Below, piece by piece: positions 1 through 7,891 of a DNA stretch of 15,408 nucleotides. The notes below the pieces were generated by a model. It ran no database searches, was not told where the DNA came from, and saw nothing but the letters and a program-made list of their open reading frames with translations. How positions within the stretch are numbered: position 1 is the stretch's first letter; every line of letters begins with the position of its first letter. Origin of the DNA: Firmicutes bacterium CAG:95 (lineage in GTDB: Bacteria > Bacillota > Clostridia > Lachnospirales > Lachnospiraceae); the NCBI GenBank assembly GCA_000438155.1, contig FR902918.1, forward strand, positions 1-15,408, written 5' to 3'. A program made the translations under genes and the position numbers.

Positions 1-122
1 TATTGTAGTAATCCGATATTTATAAGGCTTTGCGCCCCCTACAAAACAATTTTTACTTTGTTGCTTTTGTTGCTTTGTAGTTTTTTATACTACAAATTTT
101 TTGTAGTTTGTTACTTTTTGTT
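1..122. repeat. AT-rich tract with repeated TGTAG/CTACA inverted motifs, distal to the primase-helicase gene
   Basis: This non-coding tract lies just beyond the stop of the VapE-type gene. TTTGTAGT occurs at 74-81 and 100-107 and its complement ACTACAAA at 89-96, so two mutually exclusive 8-bp hairpins can form. Further TGTAGT (4-9) and CTACAAAA (40-47) copies and tandem TTTGTTGCTTT-like runs (57-76) are present. On the plus strand the first hairpin is followed by six T residues, so it could also act as a terminator for rightward transcription. I see no convincing gene here. Iteron, protein-binding or terminator roles are all inference. Confidence 0.45.
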
Positions 123-2549
123 CTACGATTGGCCGTTGTATTTGTATCTCTCCGCAGAAACAAACAACCGCTGCTTTCCGTATGCCGCCGTGTCCCTCGG
201 TCCTTTTAGTTCTTCCCAACCAGTCAGATGCCTTAAAATACCATTGATCTCTCTCGCATCGGAATTCTTCATACGTCCCTTATCCTGCCGGAAGCACTCG
301 CACCAAAGCTCCACTGCACATATCCGGTCTCTCCTGGCTGTGCATAATTGCTTATTTGCGGCCATGTTCATATAGAATGTCCGCCGGTTATCCTCATCCC
401 GCCGGTTCCAATCCTCCGGCACCAGGGTATCCAGGAAATTAAGGATCACACCTTCTCTCGGATCACTCTCTCTGTGCTCTTCCTGGGCCTCTACGGCCAT
501 CTGTTCTAATCTCTGGTCAATATACAGCGGTTCTGCCTTTTTGAAGTATTCCACGGCCTCCGCCCATATCTGTGGAACCTCTTCTGCAAGGTCTCTCCAC
601 ACACTTTTTATTGGCACCTGCTTCCCCAGATCAATGGGCCAAAAACGTCGGTTTCCTGTTTTATCCCTTAAAAACTCCGCGTCATTTGTTGTTCCTACCA
701 GAATACAGTTTCTCGGATGTGGCATCGTTCTCCTGGCAAATGGTGCCCGGTAAATATCTTCCTGCTTACTTAAAAACCCCTTGATGGTATTCATTTCAGC
801 TTTATTTAATCCAGCAAGTTCTCCTACTTCAATAATCCAATAGCCCTGCAGAAGCTCGGATGCCTCTTTTCCTTCGAAGGTACTCAAAGAATCCGAATAC
901 CAGTCAAGTCCAAGCCTGTTCCAGAAAGTGCTCTTTCCTAATCCCTGCCGGCCAGCTAAGATAATCATATTGTCGAATTTAACCCCAGGACGAAAGACTC
1001 TTGCCACCGCAGCTACCAGGCACTTACGTATGGCAGCCCTCGTATAGGCCGTATCCAGCGCTCCCAGATAGTCTGTAAGTAAAGTATCCACCCTCGGCAC
1101 CCCGTCCCATATAAGACTGCTCAGGTACTCTTTTAATGGATGGAATTTTCGCTTCTGGATAATCTCGGTAAGGGAATCTGCAATCTTTTCTTTTCCGCTG
1201 ATCCCGTATGCATCAGACAGATAGTTTCGGAGTGCAGCATCATCCCCGTCTCCCCAGACCCTCTTTCCGCTCTGCATACTGGCATCCCATGGAAGTGATC
1301 CTGTGATATACACACGGTCTGCGAACTCATCAAAATAGAATTTATTTGCAATCACCGGATCATTTTCAATAATAAGCTTCATGTTATACGGAGTACTCAC
1401 CGGGTTCCCGGTATTGGGGTTTACCTTAAGCTTAGTCATCCATTGCGGATCATAAGTTGACGGAGCCGTCTGCAGTTCCTGTCCGAATGCATTGCTCACC
1501 TGTTCCTGTCTCTCCTTTATGACGATCTGCTTTATCTCATCCCGGTCGGAAATAAAACGGCACATGCTTCCATAGGATGGCAGCTTGTTGGTCGGTGTAT
1601 CCGGCAGGGAATCCATATCCTCGTCTCCAAACAGATGAAGCCTTACCATGTCAAAGGCATTACACAGCTTGCCAGAGCACGGATCTGTTGCATGATGGCT
1701 GTAGATGAATTTATCATCATAAACAACGGCTCCCCCTACGGTGGATCCCCCGGTAAAGGTATACCGGTCATTGCCGGCGGGCTCATAGGTTCCCGGAATA
1801 AATTCTGTCATAGCCTCTTCGATACTGTAGTTCTTACAAAACGCCCCGACAATCCCCGACTTGCTTAACGGATCCCCCTGCTTCTTTGCACTCCGCTCCC
1901 GGAGTTTTACGGCTCCCGGCACCTGTGGCCATTCTTCGATATTCTGCCAGTTTCCATATAAGCTGAGCATTCCGTCCTTAGAAAGAAACGGCTTATCCTC
2001 ATAAAAAAATACAAATTCAGAATCCTTACTGCAGCTTGGCCAATACATCAGCCGTACCGGTTCAAAGGTTGTCGGATCAAAGATATTAATATCAATAAAC
2101 TCTGCCAGCTTTCTTGCTATTGCTTCATACTCTTCCGACCCGCATTCCCTGTCTAAAGGAGCAATAATGCGCAGTCTCGGGGCGGCTCCCTCGTGCTTTC
2201 TGGTAGAGTAAATGACGTATGTACATCCAAGAGCAGATACCCTGTTGATGATCCTCTGGGTTCCACCCGGTTCAATGGTGTCTGCATCCAGTGTTACCAG
2301 ATACCGGACTCCGGCAGATTCATTTTTTCTTTTTCCGTTAAGTAGCGTTCCACCAACAAAGCCCCCTACGTCCTTTAATTCGTCCTGCTGCGGCTTTGCA
2401 TAGGACTTATATTCGACAAAGGTCTCTGCTGTCCGTTCCGGGCGAGAGAGCTTCTGAATAAATTCGGACCAGTACATCTGGGTTTCCGGCCATTGCATTG
2501 TCTTTCTGCTGTTTCCTACGGATATTTTAATGAGTTTGTCATAAATCAA
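123..2549 (-). CDS. VapE-family phage primase-helicase
   Basis: Phage replication protein that probably primes and unwinds DNA for the polymerase encoded next to it. The N-terminal third looks like an archaeo-eukaryotic primase fold: LDAD at residues 87-90 supplies the DxD metal motif, followed by an STRKH segment (115-119) and conserved Arg residues (125, 127). The C-terminal half is the virulence-associated-E (VapE) P-loop ATPase: Walker A GRQGLGKS at 533-540, a Walker B-like WIIEVGEL at 571-578, and GTTNDAEFLRDKTGNRRFW near 619-637, the usual sensor/arginine-finger block. The 808 aa length suits the two-domain forms. The start is a TTG with AGGTG about 7 bp upstream, 16 bp after the polymerase stop. 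It is the last gene of the leftward operon inside the window. The ATPase call is firm; the primase assignment is an inference from motifs. Confidence 0.9.
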   Translation of the reverse strand: MIYDKLIKISVGNSRKTMQWPETQMYWSEFIQKLSRPERTAETFVEYKSYAKPQQDELKDVGGFVGGTLLNGKRKNESAGVRYLVTLDADTIEPGGTQRIINRVSALGCTYVIYSTRKHEGAAPRLRIIAPLDRECGSEEYEAIARKLAEFIDINIFDPTTFEPVRLMYWPSCSKDSEFVFFYEDKPFLSKDGMLSLYGNWQNIEEWPQVPGAVKLRERSAKKQGDPLSKSGIVGAFCKNYSIEEAMTEFIPGTYEPAGNDRYTFTGGSTVGGAVVYDDKFIYSHHATDPCSGKLCNAFDMVRLHLFGDEDMDSLPDTPTNKLPSYGSMCRFISDRDEIKQIVIKERQEQVSNAFGQELQTAPSTYDPQWMTKLKVNPNTGNPVSTPYNMKLIIENDPVIANKFYFDEFADRVYITGSLPWDASMQSGKRVWGDGDDAALRNYLSDAYGISGKEKIADSLTEIIQKRKFHPLKEYLSSLIWDGVPRVDTLLTDYLGALDTAYTRAAIRKCLVAAVARVFRPGVKFDNMIILAGRQGLGKSTFWNRLGLDWYSDSLSTFEGKEASELLQGYWIIEVGELAGLNKAEMNTIKGFLSKQEDIYRAPFARRTMPHPRNCILVGTTNDAEFLRDKTGNRRFWPIDLGKQVPIKSVWRDLAEEVPQIWAEAVEYFKKAEPLYIDQRLEQMAVEAQEEHRESDPREGVILNFLDTLVPEDWNRRDEDNRRTFYMNMAANKQLCTARRDRICAVELWCECFRQDKGRMKNSDAREINGILRHLTGWEELKGPRDTAAYGKQRLFVSAERYKYNGQS

Positions 2550-2565
2550 TGGATTTCACCTGCCT

Positions 2566-4533
2566 TTAGTCTTTCATATAATACAAAGCGTTATCGAATC
2601 CGGCAGCGTTTAACGGAAGGCCGTTTGCCCAGTCAGGCAGCGCACACATTCGCTTAATCACATCTTCCAGATTCTTGCTCTTATCCTCATCGGGAACCTC
2701 GAGTATTACTTCATCATGGATATGGAAATTGATCTTGTATCCTGCAGAAGCAAGATTCATCATAGCGTTGCACAGAATATCTCTTGAAACTGCCTGGATA
2801 ATGTTTTCCACAAGCTTTCCGCCCCACGTAGTGATCGTTCCCCACTTTTTGTTTGTCTGATTAAGTCCGGTAAAACAGATCTCCTTATTTCCATAACTTC
2901 CCATTGCCAGTTGCGGATTGTTATAAAACAAAGACCTCCCGGACGGAAGCTGGATCAATAAAAAGTTTTCGTCCCGGCTGATCGTAACGCCACACGCTAA
3001 TGATGTAACTACTCCATACTCGATGGCTTCCTGTGCTGCGCGCTCAATGGTGTACCAGAAGTCATAAATACGCCGGCTGCTTGCCCTCCACCTTTTCACG
3101 ATATCCGGAAGTTCCTCTTCCGTGAGTCCCATATTCAGGGCACCCATAGCAATTAGTGCTTTTGCCCCACCGCCATATCCGAGTGCAAGTTCCGCAACCT
3201 TTCCTTTGGCTCTTAACTTATAGTTCTCCTGTCCTTTGGCGATGGATTCAATCGGAACCCCGAACATAGCCGAGGCCGAGGCCTCATAGATCTTTCCATG
3301 TGTCCGGAATACTTCAAGTCTCCATTGCTCCCCGGCCATCCAGGCAAGAACCCTTGCTTCAATGGCAGAGAAGTCTGCTACGCAGAAGTGGCATCCTTCT
3401 CCCGGTACAAATGCTGTCCTGATCAGTTGTGACAGGGTATCCGGAATATTTCCGTAAATCATCCGGACTGCTTCAATCTGTCTGTGCTTAACAAATTCCC
3501 GGGCAGTATCCAATGTCCCGATGAAGTTCTTCGGAAGATTCTGGATCTGTACCAGCCGTCCTGCAAATCTTCCTGTCCTGTTAGCTCCGTAAAATTGTAA
3601 TAATCCTCTGACTCTTCCGTCCTCACAAACACAGGTCTTCATTGCTTCGTACTTTTTAACGCTGGTTTTTCCAAGCTCTTTACGAATCTTTAAGACCTCC
3701 TTTATCCCTTCTTCCGGGTCACCGGCAAGAATCTCTGCTACCGTAGCCTTATTCAGACTCTCGATTTCAAGTCCGGAGTTTTCTTCAACCCACTTTTTCA
3801 ACTGGGCTACACTGTTAGGATTATCCAGTCCAGTAAGGTCCTTTGCTTTATCTGACAACTCGTCCCTGATCTGATCTGAAATGGCGAGAGCTCCGTTTAC
3901 AAGATCCATATCCAGAGCCGTACCGCCCATATTAATCATCTGATCCAGTCTCCAGTTTACCCATTCCAGATCCGGAACCGGGTAATGTCTTAACTGGTGG
4001 TAAATTTCCCGTTCGGTCACAACGTCCTGCAGGTTATAGCTTTTGAACAGCTCCCATTTCTGCATATTGTGATGCGGGTAGTTTCTTGTTCTTCCTCCGT
4101 TTGCCTTTGTAGCAGCGCAAGGAACACAAAAATATTTAATAAGGGCTTTACCAATACCCATTTTTTTCTTATCCTCGTGAAAGTTCATTGCTTCCCCAAC
4201 TCCTGCAAGGGATCCGGGGAAACCACAATACAGAGCCTGTACCATGGTACATTGCCACTGCTCTAAATAAGTTCTGTAAAATTTACTCAATGAATAAAAT
4301 TCAAACGCCGCATTATGTGCCACCTTAACAATTTTGGGATTCGACAGATCCATAATAACCGGCAAAGGAATTGCTTCTTTCTGCAGGCAGTCAATAACCC
4401 GGACGGGCTCATCGTCATAAGCGTAAGCAAAAAGAATAATTTCGAAATCCGGGGACTGTACGTATTTGTACAGTCCGGACTTCTTTATATTTACAGATGA
4501 AAATGTTTCAATGTCGATATGAAGGGTTCTCAT
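2566..4533 (-). CDS. Phage family A DNA polymerase with 3'-5' exonuclease domain
   Basis: Replicative DNA polymerase of the Pol I (family A) type, 655 aa, as carried by many Firmicutes phages. The N-terminal DnaQ-like exonuclease shows LHIDIETFS (D6, E8), HNAAFE (72-77) and YNLQDV (D170). The polymerase domain shows motif A VADFSAIEAR (D387), motif B around K445-Y453 (KVAELALGYGG) and motif C HIHDEV (D607, E608). All key catalytic residues appear present, so it should be active for synthesis and proofreading. There is no 5'-nuclease domain, as expected for phage versions. Its ATG overlaps the stop of the DUF2815 gene by 4 bp, implying coupled translation. It sits between the ssDNA-binding-like protein and the primase-helicase, which forms a compact replication module. 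Confidence 0.95.
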   Translation of the reverse strand: MRTLHIDIETFSSVNIKKSGLYKYVQSPDFEIILFAYAYDDEPVRVIDCLQKEAIPLPVIMDLSNPKIVKVAHNAAFEFYSLSKFYRTYLEQWQCTMVQALYCGFPGSLAGVGEAMNFHEDKKKMGIGKALIKYFCVPCAATKANGGRTRNYPHHNMQKWELFKSYNLQDVVTEREIYHQLRHYPVPDLEWVNWRLDQMINMGGTALDMDLVNGALAISDQIRDELSDKAKDLTGLDNPNSVAQLKKWVEENSGLEIESLNKATVAEILAGDPEEGIKEVLKIRKELGKTSVKKYEAMKTCVCEDGRVRGLLQFYGANRTGRFAGRLVQIQNLPKNFIGTLDTAREFVKHRQIEAVRMIYGNIPDTLSQLIRTAFVPGEGCHFCVADFSAIEARVLAWMAGEQWRLEVFRTHGKIYEASASAMFGVPIESIAKGQENYKLRAKGKVAELALGYGGGAKALIAMGALNMGLTEEELPDIVKRWRASSRRIYDFWYTIERAAQEAIEYGVVTSLACGVTISRDENFLLIQLPSGRSLFYNNPQLAMGSYGNKEICFTGLNQTNKKWGTITTWGGKLVENIIQAVSRDILCNAMMNLASAGYKINFHIHDEVILEVPDEDKSKNLEDVIKRMCALPDWANGLPLNAAGFDNALYYMKD

Positions 4534-5246
4534 TGGATTCCCATTACTCCCCCCTGAATAAGTGGCCGTCCGGTAATTGGATCAATGGGTGCGTTCATCA
4601 TTTGCTGATGCGGATATGCCGGTGTTGACTGCTGGTACATCGGCTGCTGATACATAGGTTGCTGTCCTGGGTATGGCTGTGCCGACATGCCTCCCATCTG
4701 CGGAGTTGCTCCTGACGCATATGCATTGTTTCCTCCGAATGCTTCCTGGGCGGATACTCCACCGGAAAGAGGATCTCCATCCGCAATTTTCTGAATACAG
4801 TTTAAACCACATCCGATTCCCCTGTTTCCTGCCTGATTATAGGCAAAAAAGTTAAGGCTCACACGTCCATAGCACCCACTATACACTTCTGCCTGGTTAA
4901 GTATCGGCTGCACATTCAGATCTACTACCTGTGGCTGCGACTTGCTGGAAGCCGTGATCACCATGCAGCCTTTGCACTCCGGCCCAAAAGCTTCACCGGA
5001 TGGTCTTACTCCGTCACCATCATAGAGCGGGATCTTTACGATCGGCGGGAGAGTTCCCCCCCAGACATTGGCTGCACCTGCCTGCTTTGCCTGTTCCATT
5101 TCCTGAAATAAAGCATTCACTGTGGCTGCATCGGATTTAGGGATCAGAATTGTAACGGAGTACTTCGGATCCCCGCCGTTCTGTGGTGTTTGTGGCTGCC
5201 AAACATGGCAATACGAAAGTCTTACTTTTCCTGTTGTTACTGACAT
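4530..5246 (-). CDS. DUF2815 family phage ssDNA-binding-like protein
   Basis: A 238 aa protein of the DUF2815 family, which travels with DUF2800 and phage Pol A and is thought to be a single-stranded DNA-binding protein. The first 145 or so residues hold the conserved core (VTTGKVRLSY, YSVTILIPKSD, VYSGCYGRVSLNFFAYN), with the beta-rich alternation expected of an OB-like fold. From about residue 170 the chain becomes a flexible tail rich in Gln, Pro, Met, Tyr and Gly, with a short internal repeat QQPMYQQPMYQQ, resembling the disordered tails of SSBs but without an acidic tip. The start codon shares one base with the upstream stop (TAATG). The family call is strong; the ssDNA-binding role is taken from family context. 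Confidence 0.85.
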   Translation of the reverse strand: MSVTTGKVRLSYCHVWQPQTPQNGGDPKYSVTILIPKSDAATVNALFQEMEQAKQAGAANVWGGTLPPIVKIPLYDGDGVRPSGEAFGPECKGCMVITASSKSQPQVVDLNVQPILNQAEVYSGCYGRVSLNFFAYNQAGNRGIGCGLNCIQKIADGDPLSGGVSAQEAFGGNNAYASGATPQMGGMSAQPYPGQQPMYQQPMYQQSTPAYPHQQMMNAPIDPITGRPLIQGGVMGIQ

Positions 5247-6460
5247 TATGCTTCCTCCTTATATTGATTATCTCCTCCGAATGCATCTGTTGCACTGGGC
5301 TTGGGCTTCCACTCTGCCCGCTTATCATCCTCCGGTACAAGGGTGGGCTTTCCCGGTGGTTTAATAACATATGTTGCTGCTACACTGTTCCAGGTCTGTG
5401 CATCTACCAGTTTTTCTGCTTCGGTAAGTGTGATCGCTTTCTCCTCATAGAGTAATGACCGGTCATATCCTGCCTGAACCAGAGCCTGCATGGCCGCATC
5501 AGTATCTGAAAACGCCCGGTTGCTTCGTCCTTCCACAAGCTTCCATCCCGGAATCTTTCCACCTTCCAGAAGACGGTTCTGTGCGTATGCTTCCAGCTTC
5601 TTCACCCAGGATGCTAAGTACTGCGCGCGTTTTAAAATTGCCCCTACCTCTTCATCTGTCAGCGTTGCAACGTCCTTAGGCTTTCCTCCCGGGTAGGTAG
5701 CAACTTCCATCAGAGCCATATGATTTTCTGCACGTTTTCTACACGTTCCTGCGATCTTACAAAAACAACTGTCACACCATGGCCCTTCTTGGAACTCACC
5801 CTCTCCTTTATAGGCCAGCTGCGCCCGTCCCTTAACCCATTCTCCCCAGGCAAGTACCTCTTTGGTATTGGTCTCCCAGTGATTGGTATTACTGATCCTG
5901 GGCTGTACAATGTGAAGCGTGATATTTTTTACCGGATAAATAAATCCATACTCTGATAATGCACCTAACGCATACAGGGCAAGCTGTGGATTTCCTTCTG
6001 CCTTTACCGGAACACCTTTTCCATATTTGAAATCCACAATATGTAAGTTCTCGCCCTGCAGCATTACGCAGTCTCCTGTTCCGAAGCCTTCCGGTGCATA
6101 GTTTCCGTAATCCAATCTCTTTTCCAGCATTACGGTCGGTGCTGTCGGCATCGAGAACGCAAGGCCTTTCACGTATTCCACGTATTCATCTGTAAACCTG
6201 TCCATCTCCGGCTGGTATAATTCATTCTCCTTAATCTTCTTAAGCCGGCTGTTATAGCTCCTGGTTGACATATTCTGATCCGTAAATATCTTGGAAAGCT
6301 TTAATTCGCAAAGGCCATGTGCCAACGTACCTTCATCTGCTGCCATCCCTGCCTTATCCGGGATCTCGTCTTCTAGTCTTGCACTCGGAGGGCAGTAAAG
6401 CCATTTATGCGCTCCCGAAGCAGGTAATATGGAATGAGCTCTTTCTTTTTCTTTCGCCAT
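5246..6460 (-). CDS. DUF2800 family Cas4/RecB-like nuclease
   Basis: A 404 aa phage protein of the DUF2800 family with the PD-(D/E)XK nuclease layout of RecB/Cas4. Visible motifs are LPASGAHKWLYCP at the N terminus, GTLAHGL (H48), GTGDCVML (D130), IVDFKYGKG (D143, K145) and NPQLALYA (Q159, Y163). C23 together with C229, C232, C234 and C240 gives the one-plus-three cysteine pattern used for a 4Fe-4S cluster in Cas4/AddB-type nucleases, so an iron-sulfur nuclease is likely. It probably processes DNA ends during phage replication or recombination. Its ATG overlaps the stop of the upstream gene (TGATG) and its own stop overlaps the DUF2815 start. The cluster is inferred from cysteine spacing only. 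Confidence 0.88.
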   Translation of the reverse strand: MAKEKERAHSILPASGAHKWLYCPPSARLEDEIPDKAGMAADEGTLAHGLCELKLSKIFTDQNMSTRSYNSRLKKIKENELYQPEMDRFTDEYVEYVKGLAFSMPTAPTVMLEKRLDYGNYAPEGFGTGDCVMLQGENLHIVDFKYGKGVPVKAEGNPQLALYALGALSEYGFIYPVKNITLHIVQPRISNTNHWETNTKEVLAWGEWVKGRAQLAYKGEGEFQEGPWCDSCFCKIAGTCRKRAENHMALMEVATYPGGKPKDVATLTDEEVGAILKRAQYLASWVKKLEAYAQNRLLEGGKIPGWKLVEGRSNRAFSDTDAAMQALVQAGYDRSLLYEEKAITLTEAEKLVDAQTWNSVAATYVIKPPGKPTLVPEDDKRAEWKPKPSATDAFGGDNQYKEEA

Positions 6461-6954
6461 CAGATCACCGCTCCTTCTGCACGTAATACCGTGGCAAGTT
6501 CTCCGTAACGCTCCTTAGGCACATCTACAAGGGCAGCCACTCCGAAGCCCTGAAGGATCTGCATAAGCTTTCCCTGTTTTCCCTGATTTACCAGACCGGC
6601 ACAGGCAACCGCCAACTGATCCTGTGTGTATTCCTGCGCCACTGCTGTTGTCGGAACAGGACCCGCAATCGGTGCTGTCGCGATAGGAACTGCAGTCTGT
6701 GATACAGGCATCTGCACCGGAACAGAGGGTTGCGACGTCGCAAAGTGCTGTTGTACCGGAACTGCCTGCGGCTGTGCAAAATTTGGTGCTGTGTACTGCG
6801 ACATCTGCTGTGGTGGTAATACCGGCTGCTGCATAGGAGCCTGTACCGGTGCATTCTCCGCGATTACTACGGCATCTGACAGCTTGTGAAAAGCCTCTGC
6901 CAGTTTCAGCAGTCCTTCCTTAATGTCTGTTGGGTTTACTTTCATTTCACTCAT
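6460..6954 (-). CDS. Phage protein with Gln/Pro-rich linker and conserved C-terminal domain
   Basis: A 164 aa protein with three parts: a helical N terminus (about 1-35, DIKEGLLKLAEAFHKLSDAVV), a long low-complexity linker (about 37-108) made of Gln, Pro, Val, Ala and Met, and a compact helical C terminus (about 109-164) containing QDQLAVACAGLVNQGKQGK and KERYGELATVLRAEGAVI. Proteins of this shape sit directly upstream of DUF2800/DUF2815 in many Firmicutes phages. No enzymatic motif is visible. It is translationally coupled to the nuclease gene through TGATG, which suggests a role as a replication or recombination accessory. Function unknown. Confidence 0.75.
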   Translation of the reverse strand: MSEMKVNPTDIKEGLLKLAEAFHKLSDAVVIAENAPVQAPMQQPVLPPQQMSQYTAPNFAQPQAVPVQQHFATSQPSVPVQMPVSQTAVPIATAPIAGPVPTTAVAQEYTQDQLAVACAGLVNQGKQGKLMQILQGFGVAALVDVPKERYGELATVLRAEGAVI

Positions 6955-6971
6955 TGTTTTTCCTCCTTCTA

Positions 6972-7250
6972 TTAATCAACAACCCTTGCAACGTCCCTTA
7001 TGATCGCTGCAGTGCTGTCGAGTGCTATATTAACCGGGCGTTTTCCTCCACCCTTGTAATGAATAACGACTGTTTCTTCATCTGCCAGTTCCAGACTCTC
7101 CACACCTGCTCTCGTAAGCTTCAATGTCTGTTCCAGCTCTTTATAAACTGTTCCTTGGTAACTCCGGTCTTCATCTTCTTCCTCCTGACAATTGCATTTC
7201 TCCTCTGGATCCAGATTTGCCCCACAATGCGGACATATTCTATAAGGCAT
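6972..7250 (-). CDS. Small zinc-ribbon phage protein
   Basis: A 92 aa protein whose first 21 residues carry CPHCGAN...CNC (C6, C9, C19, C21), a zinc-ribbon-type four-cysteine arrangement. An acidic linker (EEEDEDR) follows, then a mixed alpha/beta segment ending in AAIIRDVARVVD. The ATG is preceded by GGAGG at good spacing (AAGGAGGAAAGTCAAG). Only 17 bp separate it from the next gene downstream, so it belongs to the replication operon. No specific family is recognised. A nucleic-acid or protein-binding accessory role is a guess. Confidence 0.7.
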   Translation of the reverse strand: MPYRICPHCGANLDPEEKCNCQEEEDEDRSYQGTVYKELEQTLKLTRAGVESLELADEETVVIHYKGGGKRPVNIALDSTAAIIRDVARVVD

Positions 7251-7251
7251 C

Positions 7252-7281
7252 TTGACTTTCCTCCTTCTCTTCCCCTATAAT
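7252..7281 (+). promoter_or_regulatory. Candidate rightward sigma-A promoter opposing the lytic operon
   Basis: TTGACT (7252-7257), an 18-bp spacer, then TATAAT (7276-7281), reading against the surrounding minus-strand genes. The predicted start is near 7288 and an intrinsic terminator follows at 7320-7358. The -10 box lies within CCCTATAATAGGG, which could alternatively be a small hairpin in the leftward mRNA. There is no experimental support. Confidence 0.5.
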
Positions 7282-7287
7282 AGGGTC

Positions 7288-7358
7288 ATCACATTCTTTT
7301 ACATTTTATTAATCCCCTAGAGTCCTGCAACTTCCCCAAGATTAGCAGGGCTCTTTTT
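7288..7358 (+). ncRNA. Candidate phage small RNA, about 70 nt
   Basis: This is the stretch between the rightward promoter at 7252-7281 and its terminator. It fits a short untranslated RNA: no start codon with a Shine-Dalgarno, and a single 3' hairpin with a 16-nt loop containing CUUCCCC. It lies opposite the untranslated gap between the 3D-domain gene and the zinc-ribbon gene. The C-rich loop is complementary to GGGGAAG upstream of the zinc-ribbon gene's Shine-Dalgarno, so a regulatory role is conceivable. This is inference from promoter and terminator geometry. Confidence 0.35.
7320..7358 (+). terminator. Intrinsic terminator, plus strand
   Basis: GAGTCCTGC (7320-7328) pairs with GCAGGGCTC (7345-7353) over 9 bp, with one U-G wobble, and is followed by TTTTT (7354-7358). 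On the minus strand the wobble becomes a C-A mismatch and there is no T-run after the hairpin, so the structure favours rightward RNA, against the operon. Confidence 0.6.
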
Positions 7359-7779
7359 ACCCTTCTGCATCAGGGATAACCTGCACATAACAGTAATCAC
7401 CATACCTTTCTACCCACTCCCGGCAACGGTTCAGACTGCTTCGGAACACGTCAATACTTGTCCCGGCTTGGATACTCCCGATGCCGTCCCCGTCCTTGTC
7501 GATCCCGAAGCCGGTGTCTTTGACTTCAAAATACCCGATAAAATTCATGTCAATGTCATACAGGACAACCAGGGCATCCATCCATTCCCTTTTTGCTGCA
7601 ACAATGCCCTCACGGACCTCGCTACCGGATGCTGTGATACTACCAGGTGGATATGTATAACACGTGACACGCATCAGTTTCAGATCAGATGATTCTGCTG
7701 CTTCAACTGGCAAGCTGTACAGGAGTACCAGTAACAGCATCACCAGAACCAGTAACACCGATAGAATTCTTTTTCTCAT
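7357..7779 (-). CDS. Secreted 3D-domain protein
   Basis: A 140 aa protein with a clear signal peptide (positive MRKR, hydrophobic 5-21, cleavage near VEA-AES at about 27-29). The mature part matches the 3D domain, a double-psi beta-barrel related to lytic transglycosylase MltA and named for three conserved aspartates. It shows VTCYTYPPGSITASG (TASG at 49-52), DTG (88-90) and GTSIDVF (106-112). The family acts on, or binds, peptidoglycan outside the membrane. In phages such genes may aid lysis or remodel the wall. The start ATG has AAAGGAG 7 bp upstream and lies inside the end of the preceding gene. The domain call is good; the role in the phage cycle is inferred. Confidence 0.8.
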   Translation of the reverse strand: MRKRILSVLLVLVMLLLVLLYSLPVEAAESSDLKLMRVTCYTYPPGSITASGSEVREGIVAAKREWMDALVVLYDIDMNFIGYFEVKDTGFGIDKDGDGIGSIQAGTSIDVFRSSLNRCREWVERYGDYCYVQVIPDAEG

Positions 7780-7891
7780 GATCTTCTCCTTTCAGCATGG
7801 AACGCACCAACTCCCATATAAAATCTCTCTGCCTGTCCTTCTCTTCCTCTGATCCGGTAATCAGTCCGGCTTTCTCGTGTGCCATGTACAT
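7703..7891 (-). CDS. Small charged phage protein overlapping both neighbours
   Basis: A 62 aa reading frame starting ATG with AAAGGAG at ideal spacing (AGGAG, 7 bp, ATG); an alternative ATG lies two codons in. The first 40 residues are charged and helical (EEEKDRQRDFIWELVRSMLKGEDHEKK), with no transmembrane segment or known motif. It overlaps the upstream membrane-protein gene by about 115 bp and the 3D-domain gene by about 77 bp, in different frames. The strong Shine-Dalgarno is the main reason to call it. The tail that overlaps the 3D gene (GVTGSGDAVTGTPVQLAS) looks unconstrained. Function unknown. Confidence 0.5.
   Translation of the reverse strand: MYMAHEKAGLITGSEEEKDRQRDFIWELVRSMLKGEDHEKKNSIGVTGSGDAVTGTPVQLAS

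Noticed and set aside
4570..4700. Short tandem repeats in the DUF2815 tail as a CRISPR or VNTR
   Set aside because: The repeats are codon-level low complexity (Gln/Pro/Met/Tyr), with no spacer structure.
6626..6889. Cys-rich frame opposite the Gln/Pro-rich gene as a small metal-binding protein
   Set aside because: It is the antisense shadow of Gln/Ala/Pro codons, with no ribosome site.
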